A stretch of 64,000 nt of DNA from NCBI GenBank assembly GCA_009778915.1, contig WRFH01000001.1:310001-374000 (forward strand), in the 5' to 3' direction. Of the stretch, positions 40,099 to 47,981 are shown one piece after another. Under the pieces are notes generated by a model. The model was given only the letters and a program-made list of their open reading frames with translations, searched no databases and was not told where the DNA came from. This stretch comes from Elusimicrobiota bacterium (GTDB taxonomy: Bacteria > Elusimicrobiota > Elusimicrobia > Elusimicrobiales > Elusimicrobiaceae). The position numbers and the translations under genes are program-made. Positions within the stretch are counted from its first letter, which is position 1. Every line of letters starts with the position of its first letter.

Positions 40099-40292
40099 GA
40101 TTACAGAACATTGTTAACCAGCCGCGCGTTTGCCAAATAACCGGCAAACCCTTCGGGCTTTGTAATTTTTTGAAAATTTTAATTTTTTTGCTCCTTACAT
40201 AGGCTCCGCCTGTCGGCTATGCTCGTCGCAAAGAAAATTAAAATTTTCAAAAAATTACTTTGCGCGCGGCTGGTTAACAATGTTCTGCAATC
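40099..40292. repeat. Long inverted-repeat element with nested palindromes
   Basis: The outer arms 40099-40128 and 40263-40292 are 30-base inverted repeats with one mismatch (ACATTGTTAACCAGCCGCGCG in part). The inner arms 40162-40186 and 40234-40258 are a perfect 25-base AT-rich inverted repeat. The intervening loop is GC-rich (GCTCCTTACATAGGCTCCGC). The right end abuts the stop codon of the SirB1-like gene. No coding sequence is seen. Confidence 0.85.
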
Positions 40293-41129
40293 TTATTCAA
40301 ACATTGATATGTATTCACGTAAAAATCTGAGTTTTTGTTCGTCGTTAATTTTTTTATAAACAAAAACCATATTGGCCAGCGCGCGTTTTATTATCTGGCG
40401 CGTCGTCAGCGGGGTAAGACAGCCGTTGTCCCACGTAAGACCTCTGGCGGCGGTGTAGTCCATGCACTCGCGCAGCGTAAGCACTTTGCCGCCGTCAAAA
40501 GGGTCCGCGTAAAAAGGCTCGCTGTAATTCTCGTCTTCAAAACTGACCATCAGGCGGCCTGAGAAATCTACTATATTTACGTCTAAGTTAAAACGCTGGG
40601 CGGACATCACATAAAGCGCGGCGTTCATCAGGCCGGTGCCTTCGCGCGTGTCCAGAAAAACTTCGAAAGACAAGTGTTCGGGTTTTAATTTTATCGTAAC
40701 GGCTTCAAATTTTAACGTCTTAAAAAATATTACCTGAAAGACCTGCGCTATGTCCAGAATATCCGCGCAGTTAAGCATGAACGGACGCAGTTTTTCCGTC
40801 AGAATATCCATATGGCGGCGCAGAGTTTCCGTCTGCAAAAAAGGATTGTGAAAACGGCTGACAAGTTCAAGCCCTTCCTCAAGGTCCGGATTAATTTTTG
40901 ACGCGAAAACGGCAAATCCGTCTTTTAGTTTGTCAAAAGCCATTTCTTCCAGCAGAGTGTGGACGAAGAGCGGCGTGTCGTCTTTAAATTCTTTTTCAAG
41001 CATGTCTTTAAACGCGGCCGGACTTTCGCGGATAACGCCGGCGAGTTCGGTTTTCAGCCTGTCGGCATTTTCCTGCGTTTCGCCCGCTATCAGATTGATT
41101 AAAGCCTTAATTCTTTCATTTTCTTTCAT
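40293..41129 (-). CDS. SirB1/transglutaminase-like domain protein
   Basis: A 278-residue soluble protein. The central and C-terminal parts (about 125-235) match the SirB1 N-terminal/transglutaminase-like domain: TREGTGLMNAALYVMSAQRFNLDVNIVDFSGRLMVSF (in part) followed by YADPFDGGKVLTLREC. The typical Cys-His-Asp triad is not evident, as in most SirB1 proteins. I start at 41129: TTGTCA, 17 bp, TATGGT, six bases, then ATG form a full promoter with the leaderless arrangement. An upstream in-frame ATG at 41180 would overlap the promoter. Confidence 0.75.
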   Translation of the reverse strand: MKENERIKALINLIAGETQENADRLKTELAGVIRESPAAFKDMLEKEFKDDTPLFVHTLLEEMAFDKLKDGFAVFASKINPDLEEGLELVSRFHNPFLQTETLRRHMDILTEKLRPFMLNCADILDIAQVFQVIFFKTLKFEAVTIKLKPEHLSFEVFLDTREGTGLMNAALYVMSAQRFNLDVNIVDFSGRLMVSFEDENYSEPFYADPFDGGKVLTLRECMDYTAARGLTWDNGCLTPLTTRQIIKRALANMVFVYKKINDEQKLRFLREYISMFE

Positions 41130-41135
41130 ATGTAT

Positions 41136-41164
41136 ACCATATAAAATAATGGGACTGTTGACAA
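41136..41164 (-). promoter_or_regulatory. Promoter of the SirB1-like gene (leaderless arrangement)
   Basis: TTGTCA (41159-41164), 17-bp spacer, TATGGT (41136-41141), then six bases and ATG. This is the only one of the leaderless set with a clear -35. Confidence 0.6.
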
Positions 41165-41261
41165 TAAGGTGGACAGCCAAAAAAGTTTTTGGTAAAATAT
41201 TATATGTCAGGGTTGAGCCTGAAACGGCCCTGGTATTTTTTTGACAAATTTTGAAGTAAAT

Positions 41262-41333
41262 GCGCCCGTAGCTCAGGGGTAGAGCATCCGCCTTTTAAGC
41301 GGGTGGCCGTGAGTTCAAATCTCACCGGGCGCA
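41262..41333 (+). tRNA. tRNA-Lys (anticodon TTT)
   Basis: A full cloverleaf: acceptor GCGCCCG/CGGGCGC, D-arm GCTC-GAGC, anticodon stem CCGC-GCGG around CTTTTAA (anticodon TTT), and T-arm GTGAG-TTCAAAT-CTCAC. The discriminator is A and no CCA is encoded. Confidence 0.96.
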
Positions 41334-41346
41334 CTTTTTCTTCGGC

Positions 41347-41450
41347 TTTTGAGCGTCTTTGAATTTTTCCCTCCGTTCGGATATGCCCGCGCTCCGCGCG
41401 TTGCTTGCCAATATACCTCTCTGCGAGAAAAATTCAAATCCATCTCAAAA
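41347..41450. repeat. Long imperfect inverted repeat between the two tRNA genes
   Basis: The left arm contains TTTTGAG ... TTTGAATTTTT and the right arm AAAAATTCAAA ... CTCAAAA, around a GC-rich loop (CCCGCGCTCCGCGCG). The design is similar to the elements at 40099 and 57386. No gene is seen in 41334-41541 besides this. Confidence 0.65.
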
Positions 41451-41541
41451 TCCTGTGAAAAAGTAATTTATTCCAATCTGCGGAAGTAAATAAGCGAAGC
41501 GAAATTTGTGATACAATTTGAGAAGTAAGCATTAAATTTAA

Positions 41542-41613
41542 GCCCCCTTCGTCTATCGGTTAGGACGTCGGATTTTCAATCCGAAAAGAGGAGTTCGATT
41601 CTCCTAGGGGGCG
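41542..41613 (+). tRNA. tRNA-Glu (anticodon TTC)
   Basis: Acceptor GCCCCCT/AGGGGGC, D-arm GTCT-GGAC, anticodon stem TCGGA-TCCGA around TTTTCAA (anticodon TTC), and T-arm AGGAG-TTCGATT-CTCCT. No CCA is encoded. Confidence 0.96.
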
Positions 41614-41625
41614 TTTTTATTTAAA

Positions 41626-41660
41626 AAAATATCCCCCTGGCGGAGCTCGGGGGATATTTC
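41626..41660. terminator. Bidirectional terminator between tRNA-Glu and the exported-protein gene
   Basis: AATATCCCCC pairs with GGGGGATATT. The minus-strand side has a run of seven T. Confidence 0.8.
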
Positions 41661-41679
41661 TTTACAAAACGTCCGCGTT

Positions 41680-42324
41680 TTATTTTCTATCGTTTCTTAT
41701 ATAGATGGCTGGGCTGGTAAAAAGAGCGACGGTATAATCGCTTCCTTCGGCGTCGGCTGTTTCTTTACCCTTTTTTAAATTTTTATCGTTGTCTGTATTA
41801 ACAAGCCAGAAAATATATGATAACCCGCCGGCCTTTTCATCTTCATTGCCGCATTTTGTGTCCCACATCTGCCCATACACATCTGCGCGGATATCAACTG
41901 CGTAATAGAACGGATATTGCGTTTTTTGTTTTATTCCGGCAAGTTTTTTGGCCTGGTAGACTTTCATGGCGTTAAGGAGATTCTCTTGCTGCTGTTTGTC
42001 ATTAAGGTTTTCTTGCTGAGACCTGTTGACGGCTTGGAAATCATAAGGCAAATCAAGATATAGATTTCCGTCACTTCTTTTCAAGTATTGGGCCGCGCCG
42101 GCGTTTTTAAGCAGGTCTTCCAAATCCTGCGCTATTTCCATGCAGGTTTGCTCGCTGTCTTTGTCGCACGATATAAATTTCCCATCCAAAAGACCGCCGT
42201 GTATGTCTATTTTGCTTCTCGTAGAGCACCAGTCTTTGTTAATGGAAAACTTCATGTCCGCGTTCTGCGCGTAAGCGCCGGCGCAGACGAACAGCGTAAA
42301 TAAGACAAAAATTGTTTTTTTCAT
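41680..42324 (-). CDS. Exported protein of unknown function
   Basis: A 214-residue protein with a signal peptide (residues 1-19, ending AYA-Q). The mature chain has four cysteines, GGLLDGKFISCDKD, a Gln/Asn-rich helical middle (SQQENLNDKQQQENLLNAM) and a C-terminal part with IFWLVNTDNDKNLKKGK. The start at 42324 follows a GGAGAAAAT site; a start 15 bases upstream would precede it. It lies divergent from the pilin gene at 42508. No family recognised. Confidence 0.7.
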   Translation of the reverse strand: MKKTIFVLFTLFVCAGAYAQNADMKFSINKDWCSTRSKIDIHGGLLDGKFISCDKDSEQTCMEIAQDLEDLLKNAGAAQYLKRSDGNLYLDLPYDFQAVNRSQQENLNDKQQQENLLNAMKVYQAKKLAGIKQKTQYPFYYAVDIRADVYGQMWDTKCGNEDEKAGGLSYIFWLVNTDNDKNLKKGKETADAEGSDYTVALFTSPAIYIRNDRK

Positions 42325-42507
42325 ATTTTCTCCGTTCACATAGTAAGTTTAATTCTCTATATAATATAAGAATAATCAAATTATAAGTCAATAGCTTAAG
42401 GAAGGATAATAATTTTGGATTACAAAATTGTTGTTTGACTATATTCTTCCATATCCGGAGTAAATTTCATATAATTTTGTAAATATATTTTTGCCGGAGC
42501 GTTTTTT

Positions 42508-43065
42508 ATGTTTAAAAAAGGGTTTACGCTTATTGAGTTGTTGATAGTGGTTCTCATAGTAGGCATACTTGCGGCCATAGCTTTGCCGCAGTACCGCAAG
42601 TCGGTGGATAAATCACGCGCTTATACGACTATGAATCTTGTCAGAGCTTTGGGCGAGTCGGTTAGAAGGTACCAGCTTGAGAACGGCGCCATGCCTTTTA
42701 AATTCAGCGACTTGGATATTGAGTTGCCTTCTCCGTCCGCTGTGAGTTCAAACGCCTGCCAGCTCGCTGTGTCTCCGACTGGGAGCGGCTACAGCACTTC
42801 TTCTACGGACCAAGACACAATAGCCCAAGTCGGCGATTATATGGTAGCCATGAACACTATAAGCCCTGGAGTTACTTTAGTTCCTATTGCCGCTAGAAAA
42901 ACCACCCAGTACGGCTGCTACGGCATAAAGTATGACACCAGCACAAACACGCTGTCATGTTCTATTCATACGGCTATTACCGGGCCGGATAATTTTTGCG
43001 AGAAAGTCCTCGGGCTGAAAAGTTATACAACGGCTTCAAGCTGGAAAACTTATAAACTTCCGTAA
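42508..43065 (+). CDS. Type IV pilin-like protein
   Basis: A 185-residue prepilin of ordinary size. The leader MFKKG is cleaved before Phe6, with Glu at mature position 5 and FTLIELLIVVLIVGI in the helix. Then come YRKSVDKSRAYTTMNLVRALGESVRRYQLENG and a globular part with four cysteines (NACQ, YGCY, LSCS, NFCE) that may form disulfides. GCCGGAGCG precedes the ATG as a moderate ribosome site. No other pilus machinery genes are nearby, so it is probably used by assembly genes elsewhere. Confidence 0.9.
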   Translation: MFKKGFTLIELLIVVLIVGILAAIALPQYRKSVDKSRAYTTMNLVRALGESVRRYQLENGAMPFKFSDLDIELPSPSAVSSNACQLAVSPTGSGYSTSSTDQDTIAQVGDYMVAMNTISPGVTLVPIAARKTTQYGCYGIKYDTSTNTLSCSIHTAITGPDNFCEKVLGLKSYTTASSWKTYKLP

Positions 43066-43079
43066 TCCATTTCAAATTT

Positions 43080-43712
43080 TTACCACCATTTTCTGACGGA
43101 CATTATTATTACGCCTTCTATTTCCAAATCTTCCGGTTTTACTTTGAGCGGCGGCGCGGTTTTGTTGACGGACAACAGCTGCGCGCCCAGCTCGGTTTTT
43201 TTGTAAATTTTAAGAGCCCATTGACCGCCGGTTTTTACTATTACCGTCTGGCCGTCGTCGGCATAAATCTGCTTTTTTACTATCAGATATTCGCCGTCCC
43301 GCGCGGCCGGCTCCAGTACGCCGCCGACTACTTTTAACGCGTAAATATCGTCTTCCTTGCCGCGGTACGGGAAAGGCAGCACGTCCGCCGGCGCGGCGGT
43401 TTCCATAACGCCGGTAAATTTTTCCGACGATATCGACGCCACCACTTTCGCGTATTTTACCGGCACGTCGGCAGGCGTCACGTAGCCGGACTTTTTTTCT
43501 TCTTTCGTGTTAAGCAGCGCTTCCAGAAGTTCGTCAAGAGAAACGCCCAGCTCGTTTGAAATTTTCAGCTGCATATCCGGGTTGGGTAGGTAATTACCCT
43601 TAACCCAGTTTGCCAGGCTGGCCGTTGACGCGCCCACTTTCTTTGCCAGTTTTGCCTGGGAACCGTACTCTATTCCTTTGTTCCACTTTTTTATAAGTTC
43701 CGCAAATGTCAT
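43080..43712 (-). CDS. XRE-type repressor with an S24-like domain lacking the catalytic serine
   Basis: A 210-residue regulator. Residues 18-60 form a helix-turn-helix (QAKLAKKVGASTASLANWVKG). Residues 120-205 resemble the LexA/CI S24 domain: DDIYALKVVGGVLEPAARDGEYLIVKK in part, where active proteins have V-x-G-D-S-M-x-P. Here the Ser-Met is Val-Leu (133-134), so self-cleavage is unlikely; a Lys in ALKIYKK remains. A perfect palindrome AATACTAA-G-TTAGTATT lies 38 bases upstream and could be its operator. Probably a stable repressor or ligand-responsive regulator. Confidence 0.8.
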   Translation of the reverse strand: MTFAELIKKWNKGIEYGSQAKLAKKVGASTASLANWVKGNYLPNPDMQLKISNELGVSLDELLEALLNTKEEKKSGYVTPADVPVKYAKVVASISSEKFTGVMETAAPADVLPFPYRGKEDDIYALKVVGGVLEPAARDGEYLIVKKQIYADDGQTVIVKTGGQWALKIYKKTELGAQLLSVNKTAPPLKVKPEDLEIEGVIIMSVRKWW

Positions 43713-43737
43713 ATTCCCCCGCGGCCCAAAAAAACTC

Positions 43738-43767
43738 TTGACAAAATATTAATACTAAGTTAGTATT
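43738..43767 (+). promoter_or_regulatory. Divergent promoter with a 17-bp palindromic operator
   Basis: TTGACA (43738-43743), 17-bp spacer and TAGTAT (43761-43766) read rightward. The palindrome AATACTAAGTTAGTATT (43751-43767) covers the spacer and -10. It lies just upstream of the XRE/S24-like gene, which reads leftward. Confidence 0.55.
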
Positions 43768-43769
43768 GA

Positions 43770-44039
43770 TATATAGTCTTTTTTGGGCTTCATTATACCA
43801 AGGGAACGGGAACAACGTTTTTTAAATCGTGCCTCAGCCTGCGCGGGCTCAAGACCGCGCGGGAAAGGTACAACTGCATCCCACCCTTGGGTGCTAAGGG
43901 GCCTTATATACCGTTTCCCACAAGCTAAGTGAGTATATAGGGCCCTCCATTTACATAATACATAATATCTCAATTTGTTTATTTTTGCAAATTGAACTTG
44001 TTGATGCGCGCTGTAAATGCGCGCGGGTACAAGTTTTAT
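43770..44039 (+). other. Gene-free structured segment downstream of the operator
   Basis: No convincing coding sequence. Inverted pairs are present, notably GGGGCCTTATATAC (43900 region) with GTATATAGGGCCC, and CACCC-TTGGGTG. With the rightward promoter at 43738 and the terminator at 44248 this could be an untranslated RNA that spans a MITE copy, or merely decayed DNA. Confidence 0.25.
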
Positions 44040-44232
44040 CCCTCGCCCTGAAAGGGAGAGGGCAGGGTGAGGGTTCTGAACACAATATGTACACAACATA
44101 TTGTTGTTCATCAACTTAGGATTTTCACTTTATCGGCCCCGGAATGGCGATGTCTTGAATAGATTTAACGGCAACGGCGCATATTTGTGTTTCAAAACCC
44201 TCACCTGTGTCCTCTCCCTTTCAGGGAGAGGA
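44040..44232. repeat. 193-bp MITE-like intergenic element, copy B
   Basis: Same ends and core as copy A (TTATCGGCCCCGGAATGGCG), with the left tip CCCTCGCCC instead of CCCTCTCCC. It carries CATATTGTTGTTCATCAAC internally, shared with copy C but not copy A. Confidence 0.85.
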
Positions 44233-44247
44233 AAATAATCGGAGGAC

Positions 44248-44280
44248 GGCCCGTTTTATAGCGGGCCTTTTTTATTTTAT
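44248..44280 (+). terminator. Intrinsic terminator upstream of the HAD gene
   Basis: GGCCCG pairs with CGGGCC and is followed by TTTTTTATTTTAT. It ends whatever is transcribed rightward from the 43738 region. Confidence 0.75.
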
Positions 44281-44285
44281 AGAAT
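44280..44285 (+). promoter_or_regulatory. -10 hexamer of the HAD hydrolase gene (leaderless arrangement)
   Basis: TAGAAT, then six bases (ATATGT), then the ATG at 44292. Confidence 0.4.
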
Positions 44286-44291
44286 ATATGT

Positions 44292-44933
44292 ATGAAAAAA
44301 ATTCATTCTATTATTTTTGATTTGGACGGCACGCTTACAAACACCCTGCCGCTTTCGCTGGCGGGTTCTAAAGAAACAATCAGGCATATCTCGGGTAAAG
44401 TTTTGGACAATGAAGACATTTATAAACACTTCGGCAAAACGGAAGACTCTTTGTTTCAGGACTGCCTCGGCTCAAAATGGGAAGAGGGGGTTCGCTTTTA
44501 CGCGCGGTATTTTGAGGAGCGCGCGGATAAAGAAATTGTTTTCCCCGGCATTTTTGACGCGCTGGAATTTTTAAAAACGCACGACGTAAAAACGGCGCTT
44601 GTAACTGGCCGCGGCGCGTCAAGCACAGAAGTGATTCTCAGGAAAACCGGCCTAGGTTCTTATTTTGAGACGGTAAAAACAGGTTCCATTCTCAAAAGTA
44701 TAAAAACGCAGTGCATTGAAGAGGTTCTGTCTTCGTGGCGTATGTCCACGTCGCATGTCTTTTATATAGGCGACGCGGCTACGGATATTGACGACGCCAA
44801 AGCCGCCGGCGTCACCGCGCTTTCCGCCGCGTGGTTTGTCAACGCCGACAAAGACGCTCAGGCCGCCAGGAAACCTTTTAAAATTTTTGACACGGTGGCG
44901 GAGTTTTACGGCTGGCTTAAAAATAATGTTTAA
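44292..44933 (+). CDS. HAD-superfamily phosphatase (phosphoglycolate phosphatase-like)
   Basis: A 213-residue HAD hydrolase with all four motifs: FDLDGTLTNT (nucleophile Asp10 and acid Asp12), ALVTGRGAS (motif II Thr), a Lys in the 120-140 region, and YIGDAATDIDDAKAAG (motif IV). The cap is the small helical type between residues 15 and 85, as in Gph and PpaX. The substrate is a small phosphate ester that cannot be specified. No Shine-Dalgarno seen. Confidence 0.9.
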   Translation: MKKIHSIIFDLDGTLTNTLPLSLAGSKETIRHISGKVLDNEDIYKHFGKTEDSLFQDCLGSKWEEGVRFYARYFEERADKEIVFPGIFDALEFLKTHDVKTALVTGRGASSTEVILRKTGLGSYFETVKTGSILKSIKTQCIEEVLSSWRMSTSHVFYIGDAATDIDDAKAAGVTALSAAWFVNADKDAQAARKPFKIFDTVAEFYGWLKNNV

Positions 44934-44953
44934 AATAACACTATTTTTTTGTA

Positions 44954-44959
44954 TACTAT
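44954..44959 (+). promoter_or_regulatory. -10-like hexamer of the phosphohexomutase gene
   Basis: TACTAT ends six bases before the ATG at 44966; the overlapping TATACT (44952-44957) would leave eight. Either implies an almost leaderless mRNA. Confidence 0.45.
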
Positions 44960-44965
44960 AGCCCT

Positions 44966-46450
44966 ATGAACGAAGAAATTAAGTTTAGTACGTCCGGGTT
45001 CCGGTCGGTTATCGCCGGCGGGCTTACCGCTTTAAACGTGCAGCGGCTGGCGCACGGCATTTGCGCGCATATTTTTGAAAATCCTTACTACGGCTTTGAA
45101 GGCGAAGGCTACCAGCGGCACCTTAAAGAAAAAAATATTAAACACAAGCGCCCGCTGGTTATCGTCGGGCACGATACGCGTTTTCTGGCGGAGCAGTTGG
45201 CAAAAGTGGCCGCGAACGTGCTGAGCGCGAACGGGATTACCGTTAAATTCGCGCAGAGTCCTCTACCCACGCCGGTAGCGGAATGGGCGTTGCTGAAAGA
45301 CGGGGCCGTCGGCGCTATTGTAATCACGGCGAGCGAGGCCGAATATTACGTTGGCGGCGTAAAATGGATTTCGTTTTACGGCGGCATAGCGAACAACGAA
45401 GTCACGCAGGATATTGAAAACCGCATTCCGGGCGAAACGTCGAACGCGCTCAAAATGTCTTCGTCCGATTATGATTATTTAAATTCCGCCATCACTATTT
45501 TTGATTTTCAGAAAGAATTTCTGAATTATCTTGGTACAGTCCTCGATGTAAAAACTATAAAAAAAGCAAAACTTAAAGTCGGCGTGGACCCGTTTTTCGG
45601 CGCGGCGTCAAATTATTTCCGGCCGTTTTTGGAGAGGCACGGCGCGCAGGTTTTCGGCCTGCACGAGGGTTCGGACCCGCTTTTCGGCGGCAAAATACCG
45701 AACGCCGGGCCGGTGTCTCTTGAAGAATTGTCAAAACTTGTCGTCTCAAAAAAACTTGATATCGGCATAGCGTGCAACCCGGACTGCGACAAATTCGGCA
45801 TCATAGACAACGAGGGAAACTGGGTTTCGCCCAACGCTATTTCCGCGCTGATTTTGGAGCATCTTGTTAAAAACAAACGCATGACAGGGCGCGTGTGCCG
45901 CAGCGTTATTACGTCGCACCTGCTGGACCAGGTGGCTAAAGCGCATAATCTGCTGATACGCGAAACACCCGTCGGATTCAAATATATTACAGAGCTTATG
46001 ATGACCGGACAGTATTTGCTGGGAGCCGAGGAATCCGGCGGTATAGCAGTCTCCGGACACATGCCTGACAAGGACGGTTTGTTCACGTGCCTGATGATGG
46101 TGGAATTGATTGCCGCCGAGGGAAAAACGCTTAAACAGATTTTTAAAGATTTTTATAAAAAGTACAGCGTTTATTATGACCAGAAAGTAAGTTACCCGAA
46201 AACCGAAACCCAGATTAATAATATTCTTGAGCAGCTGGATATCAAAGCGCCGCTGACATTAAACAAAACTTCCGTCTGGCGCATAGATTCGACCGACGGT
46301 TTTAAATTTATTTTGAAAGACGGCAGCTGGCTGGCGGTGCGTCCGTCCGGCACGGAGCGTATTATCAGGTTATACGCCGAGAGCAGGGACGCGAAAGTGC
46401 CCGCGCTGCTGGTTGCCGAAGGTAAAAAAATAGTAGATAGTTTTTCATAA
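44966..46450 (+). CDS. Phosphoglucomutase/phosphomannomutase family protein
   Basis: A 494-residue alpha-D-phosphohexomutase that would interconvert hexose 1- and 6-phosphates. The start FSTSGFRSVIAG matches the usual GT-x-G-x-RG block. The phosphoserine loop reads ITASEAEYYVGGVKW, with Ser123 kept but the common HNP after it replaced by EAE. The metal loop is NPDCDKFGIID (usually DPDGDR), the sugar-binding loop GAEESGG, and the phosphate-binding loop RPSGTER. The unusual loops mark a divergent subgroup whose substrate is uncertain. eno follows after 13 bases. Confidence 0.85.
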   Translation: MNEEIKFSTSGFRSVIAGGLTALNVQRLAHGICAHIFENPYYGFEGEGYQRHLKEKNIKHKRPLVIVGHDTRFLAEQLAKVAANVLSANGITVKFAQSPLPTPVAEWALLKDGAVGAIVITASEAEYYVGGVKWISFYGGIANNEVTQDIENRIPGETSNALKMSSSDYDYLNSAITIFDFQKEFLNYLGTVLDVKTIKKAKLKVGVDPFFGAASNYFRPFLERHGAQVFGLHEGSDPLFGGKIPNAGPVSLEELSKLVVSKKLDIGIACNPDCDKFGIIDNEGNWVSPNAISALILEHLVKNKRMTGRVCRSVITSHLLDQVAKAHNLLIRETPVGFKYITELMMTGQYLLGAEESGGIAVSGHMPDKDGLFTCLMMVELIAAEGKTLKQIFKDFYKKYSVYYDQKVSYPKTETQINNILEQLDIKAPLTLNKTSVWRIDSTDGFKFILKDGSWLAVRPSGTERIIRLYAESRDAKVPALLVAEGKKIVDSFS

Positions 46451-46463
46451 CGGGGGTTAAAAA

Positions 46464-47732
46464 ATGTCTAAGATAAAAAAAATAACGGCAAGGGAAATTT
46501 TGGATTCGCGGGGATTCCCGACGGTGCAGGCGGATGTTGTGCTGGCAAGCGGCGCCTGCGGCCGCGGTTCGGTGCCGAGCGGCGCGTCAACCGGCAGCCA
46601 TGAGGCGGTGGAACTGCGCGACGGCGGGAAGAGATATAACGGCAAAGGCGTTTTGAAAGCTGTGGCGAACGTCGAAAAAATAGCAAAAAAAATTGTCGGC
46701 ATGGAAGCGTCGGAAATCAGAAAAATTGACGGCGTCATGGTAATTTTAGACGGCACGGCGAATAAAAGCAACTTGGGCGCGAACGCGATTTTGGCTGTTT
46801 CAATGGCTGTTCTCCGCGCCGGCGCGGCCGAAAAAAATATGCCGCTTTACAATTATATAAGGAAAGTCTACGGCATTAAAGAAAAAAATTATCTGCTGCC
46901 GGTGCCCATCTTAAATATTATAAACGGCGGCAAACACGCGGATTCCGGCCTTGACGTGCAGGAGTTTATGATTGTGCCGAACACCGAAAAAACTTTCAGC
47001 GAGGCTTTGCGAAAATCTTCAGAAGTTTACCACGCGCTTAAAAGTATTTTAAAGAAAAACGGCATGGTGACATCCGTCGGGGATGAAGGCGGTTTTGCGC
47101 CGCATATCACCAAACATGAGGACGTGCTTAAAACGATTCTGTCCGCCTGCAAAGCGGCAGGACATCCGCGGATTACGCTTGCTTTAGACTGCGCGGCCAG
47201 CGAATATTTTAAAGACGGCATGTATAATTTTGAGAAGAAAAAACTGACGGCGCAGCAGATGAGCGCTGTCTATGCCGGCTGGGTTAAAAAATATCCTATT
47301 GTCTCAATAGAGGACCCGCTGCACGAGGACGACTGGAGAGGCTGGGACCATATTACAAAAATGCTGGGCAAAAAAATACGGCTTGTCGGTGACGATTTGT
47401 TTGTGACAAATCCCAAAAGGCTGGCCGAAGGTATTAAGCATGATATTGCCAACACTATTTTGATTAAACTAAACCAAATCGGCACCGTTACCGAGACTGT
47501 GGACGTCATTAATATGGCGCATAAGGCGGGGTATAACTGCATAATTTCTCACCGGTCCGGCGAGACTGAGGACGCGTTTATCAGTGATTTAGCCGTCGCC
47601 GTTAACGCCGGCGCTATTAAGACGGGCGCGCCGTGCAGAAGCGAGAGGAACGCCAAGTATAACCGCCTGCTCCAGATTGAGCAGGAATTAGGCAAGAAAG
47701 CCGCTTACGCGAAGACGAAAGTTTTTAGGTAA
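46464..47732 (+). CDS. eno: Enolase
   Basis: A 422-residue enolase converting 2-phosphoglycerate to phosphoenolpyruvate. It has [17 protein letters not shown] at the start, the mobile loop [22 protein letters not shown] (in part), [18 protein letters not shown] with the catalytic Glu, the metal ligands in [21 protein letters not shown] and GDDLFVTN, and the catalytic Lys in ILIKLNQIG followed by SHRSGETED. Ribosome site GGGGG. Downstream lies MITE copy C. Confidence 0.97.
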   Translation: MSKIKKITAREILDSRGFPTVQADVVLASGACGRGSVPSGASTGSHEAVELRDGGKRYNGKGVLKAVANVEKIAKKIVGMEASEIRKIDGVMVILDGTANKSNLGANAILAVSMAVLRAGAAEKNMPLYNYIRKVYGIKEKNYLLPVPILNIINGGKHADSGLDVQEFMIVPNTEKTFSEALRKSSEVYHALKSILKKNGMVTSVGDEGGFAPHITKHEDVLKTILSACKAAGHPRITLALDCAASEYFKDGMYNFEKKKLTAQQMSAVYAGWVKKYPIVSIEDPLHEDDWRGWDHITKMLGKKIRLVGDDLFVTNPKRLAEGIKHDIANTILIKLNQIGTVTETVDVINMAHKAGYNCIISHRSGETEDAFISDLAVAVNAGAIKTGAPCRSERNAKYNRLLQIEQELGKKAAYAKTKVFR

Positions 47733-47761
47733 GCGGGGGCTCTTGGTCTCTTTTTGCTTTT

Positions 47762-47954
47762 CCCTCTCCCTGAAAGGGAGAGGGCGGGGTGAGGGTTCTG
47801 TACACAACATGTATACAACATATTGTCGTTCATCAACTTAGGTTTTTCACCTTATCGGCCCCGGAAAGGCGATGTCTTGAATAGATTTTAAGACAACAAC
47901 ACATTGTGTGTTCATACACCCTCACCCGTGCCCTCTCCCTTGGAAGGGAGAGGG
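47762..47954. repeat. 193-bp MITE-like intergenic element, copy C
   Basis: Same layout and core (GGCCCCGGAAAGGCGATGTC, one change from A and B). Its right tip, CCCTTGGAAGGGAGAGGG, has a changed loop. It sits between eno and the ftsB-like gene. Confidence 0.85.
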
Positions 47955-47981
47955 ACAAAATAGGAGGACGGAGTCCTATTA

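Noticed and set aside
41262-41613. tRNA-Lys and tRNA-Glu as attachment sites of an integrated element
   Set aside because: No integrase gene and no direct repeat of a tRNA 3' end found nearby.
43755-44114. 119-codon open frame on the minus strand
   Set aside because: It spans a MITE end, the operator and the inverted repeats, has no ribosome site and gives no family-like protein. I treat it as chance.
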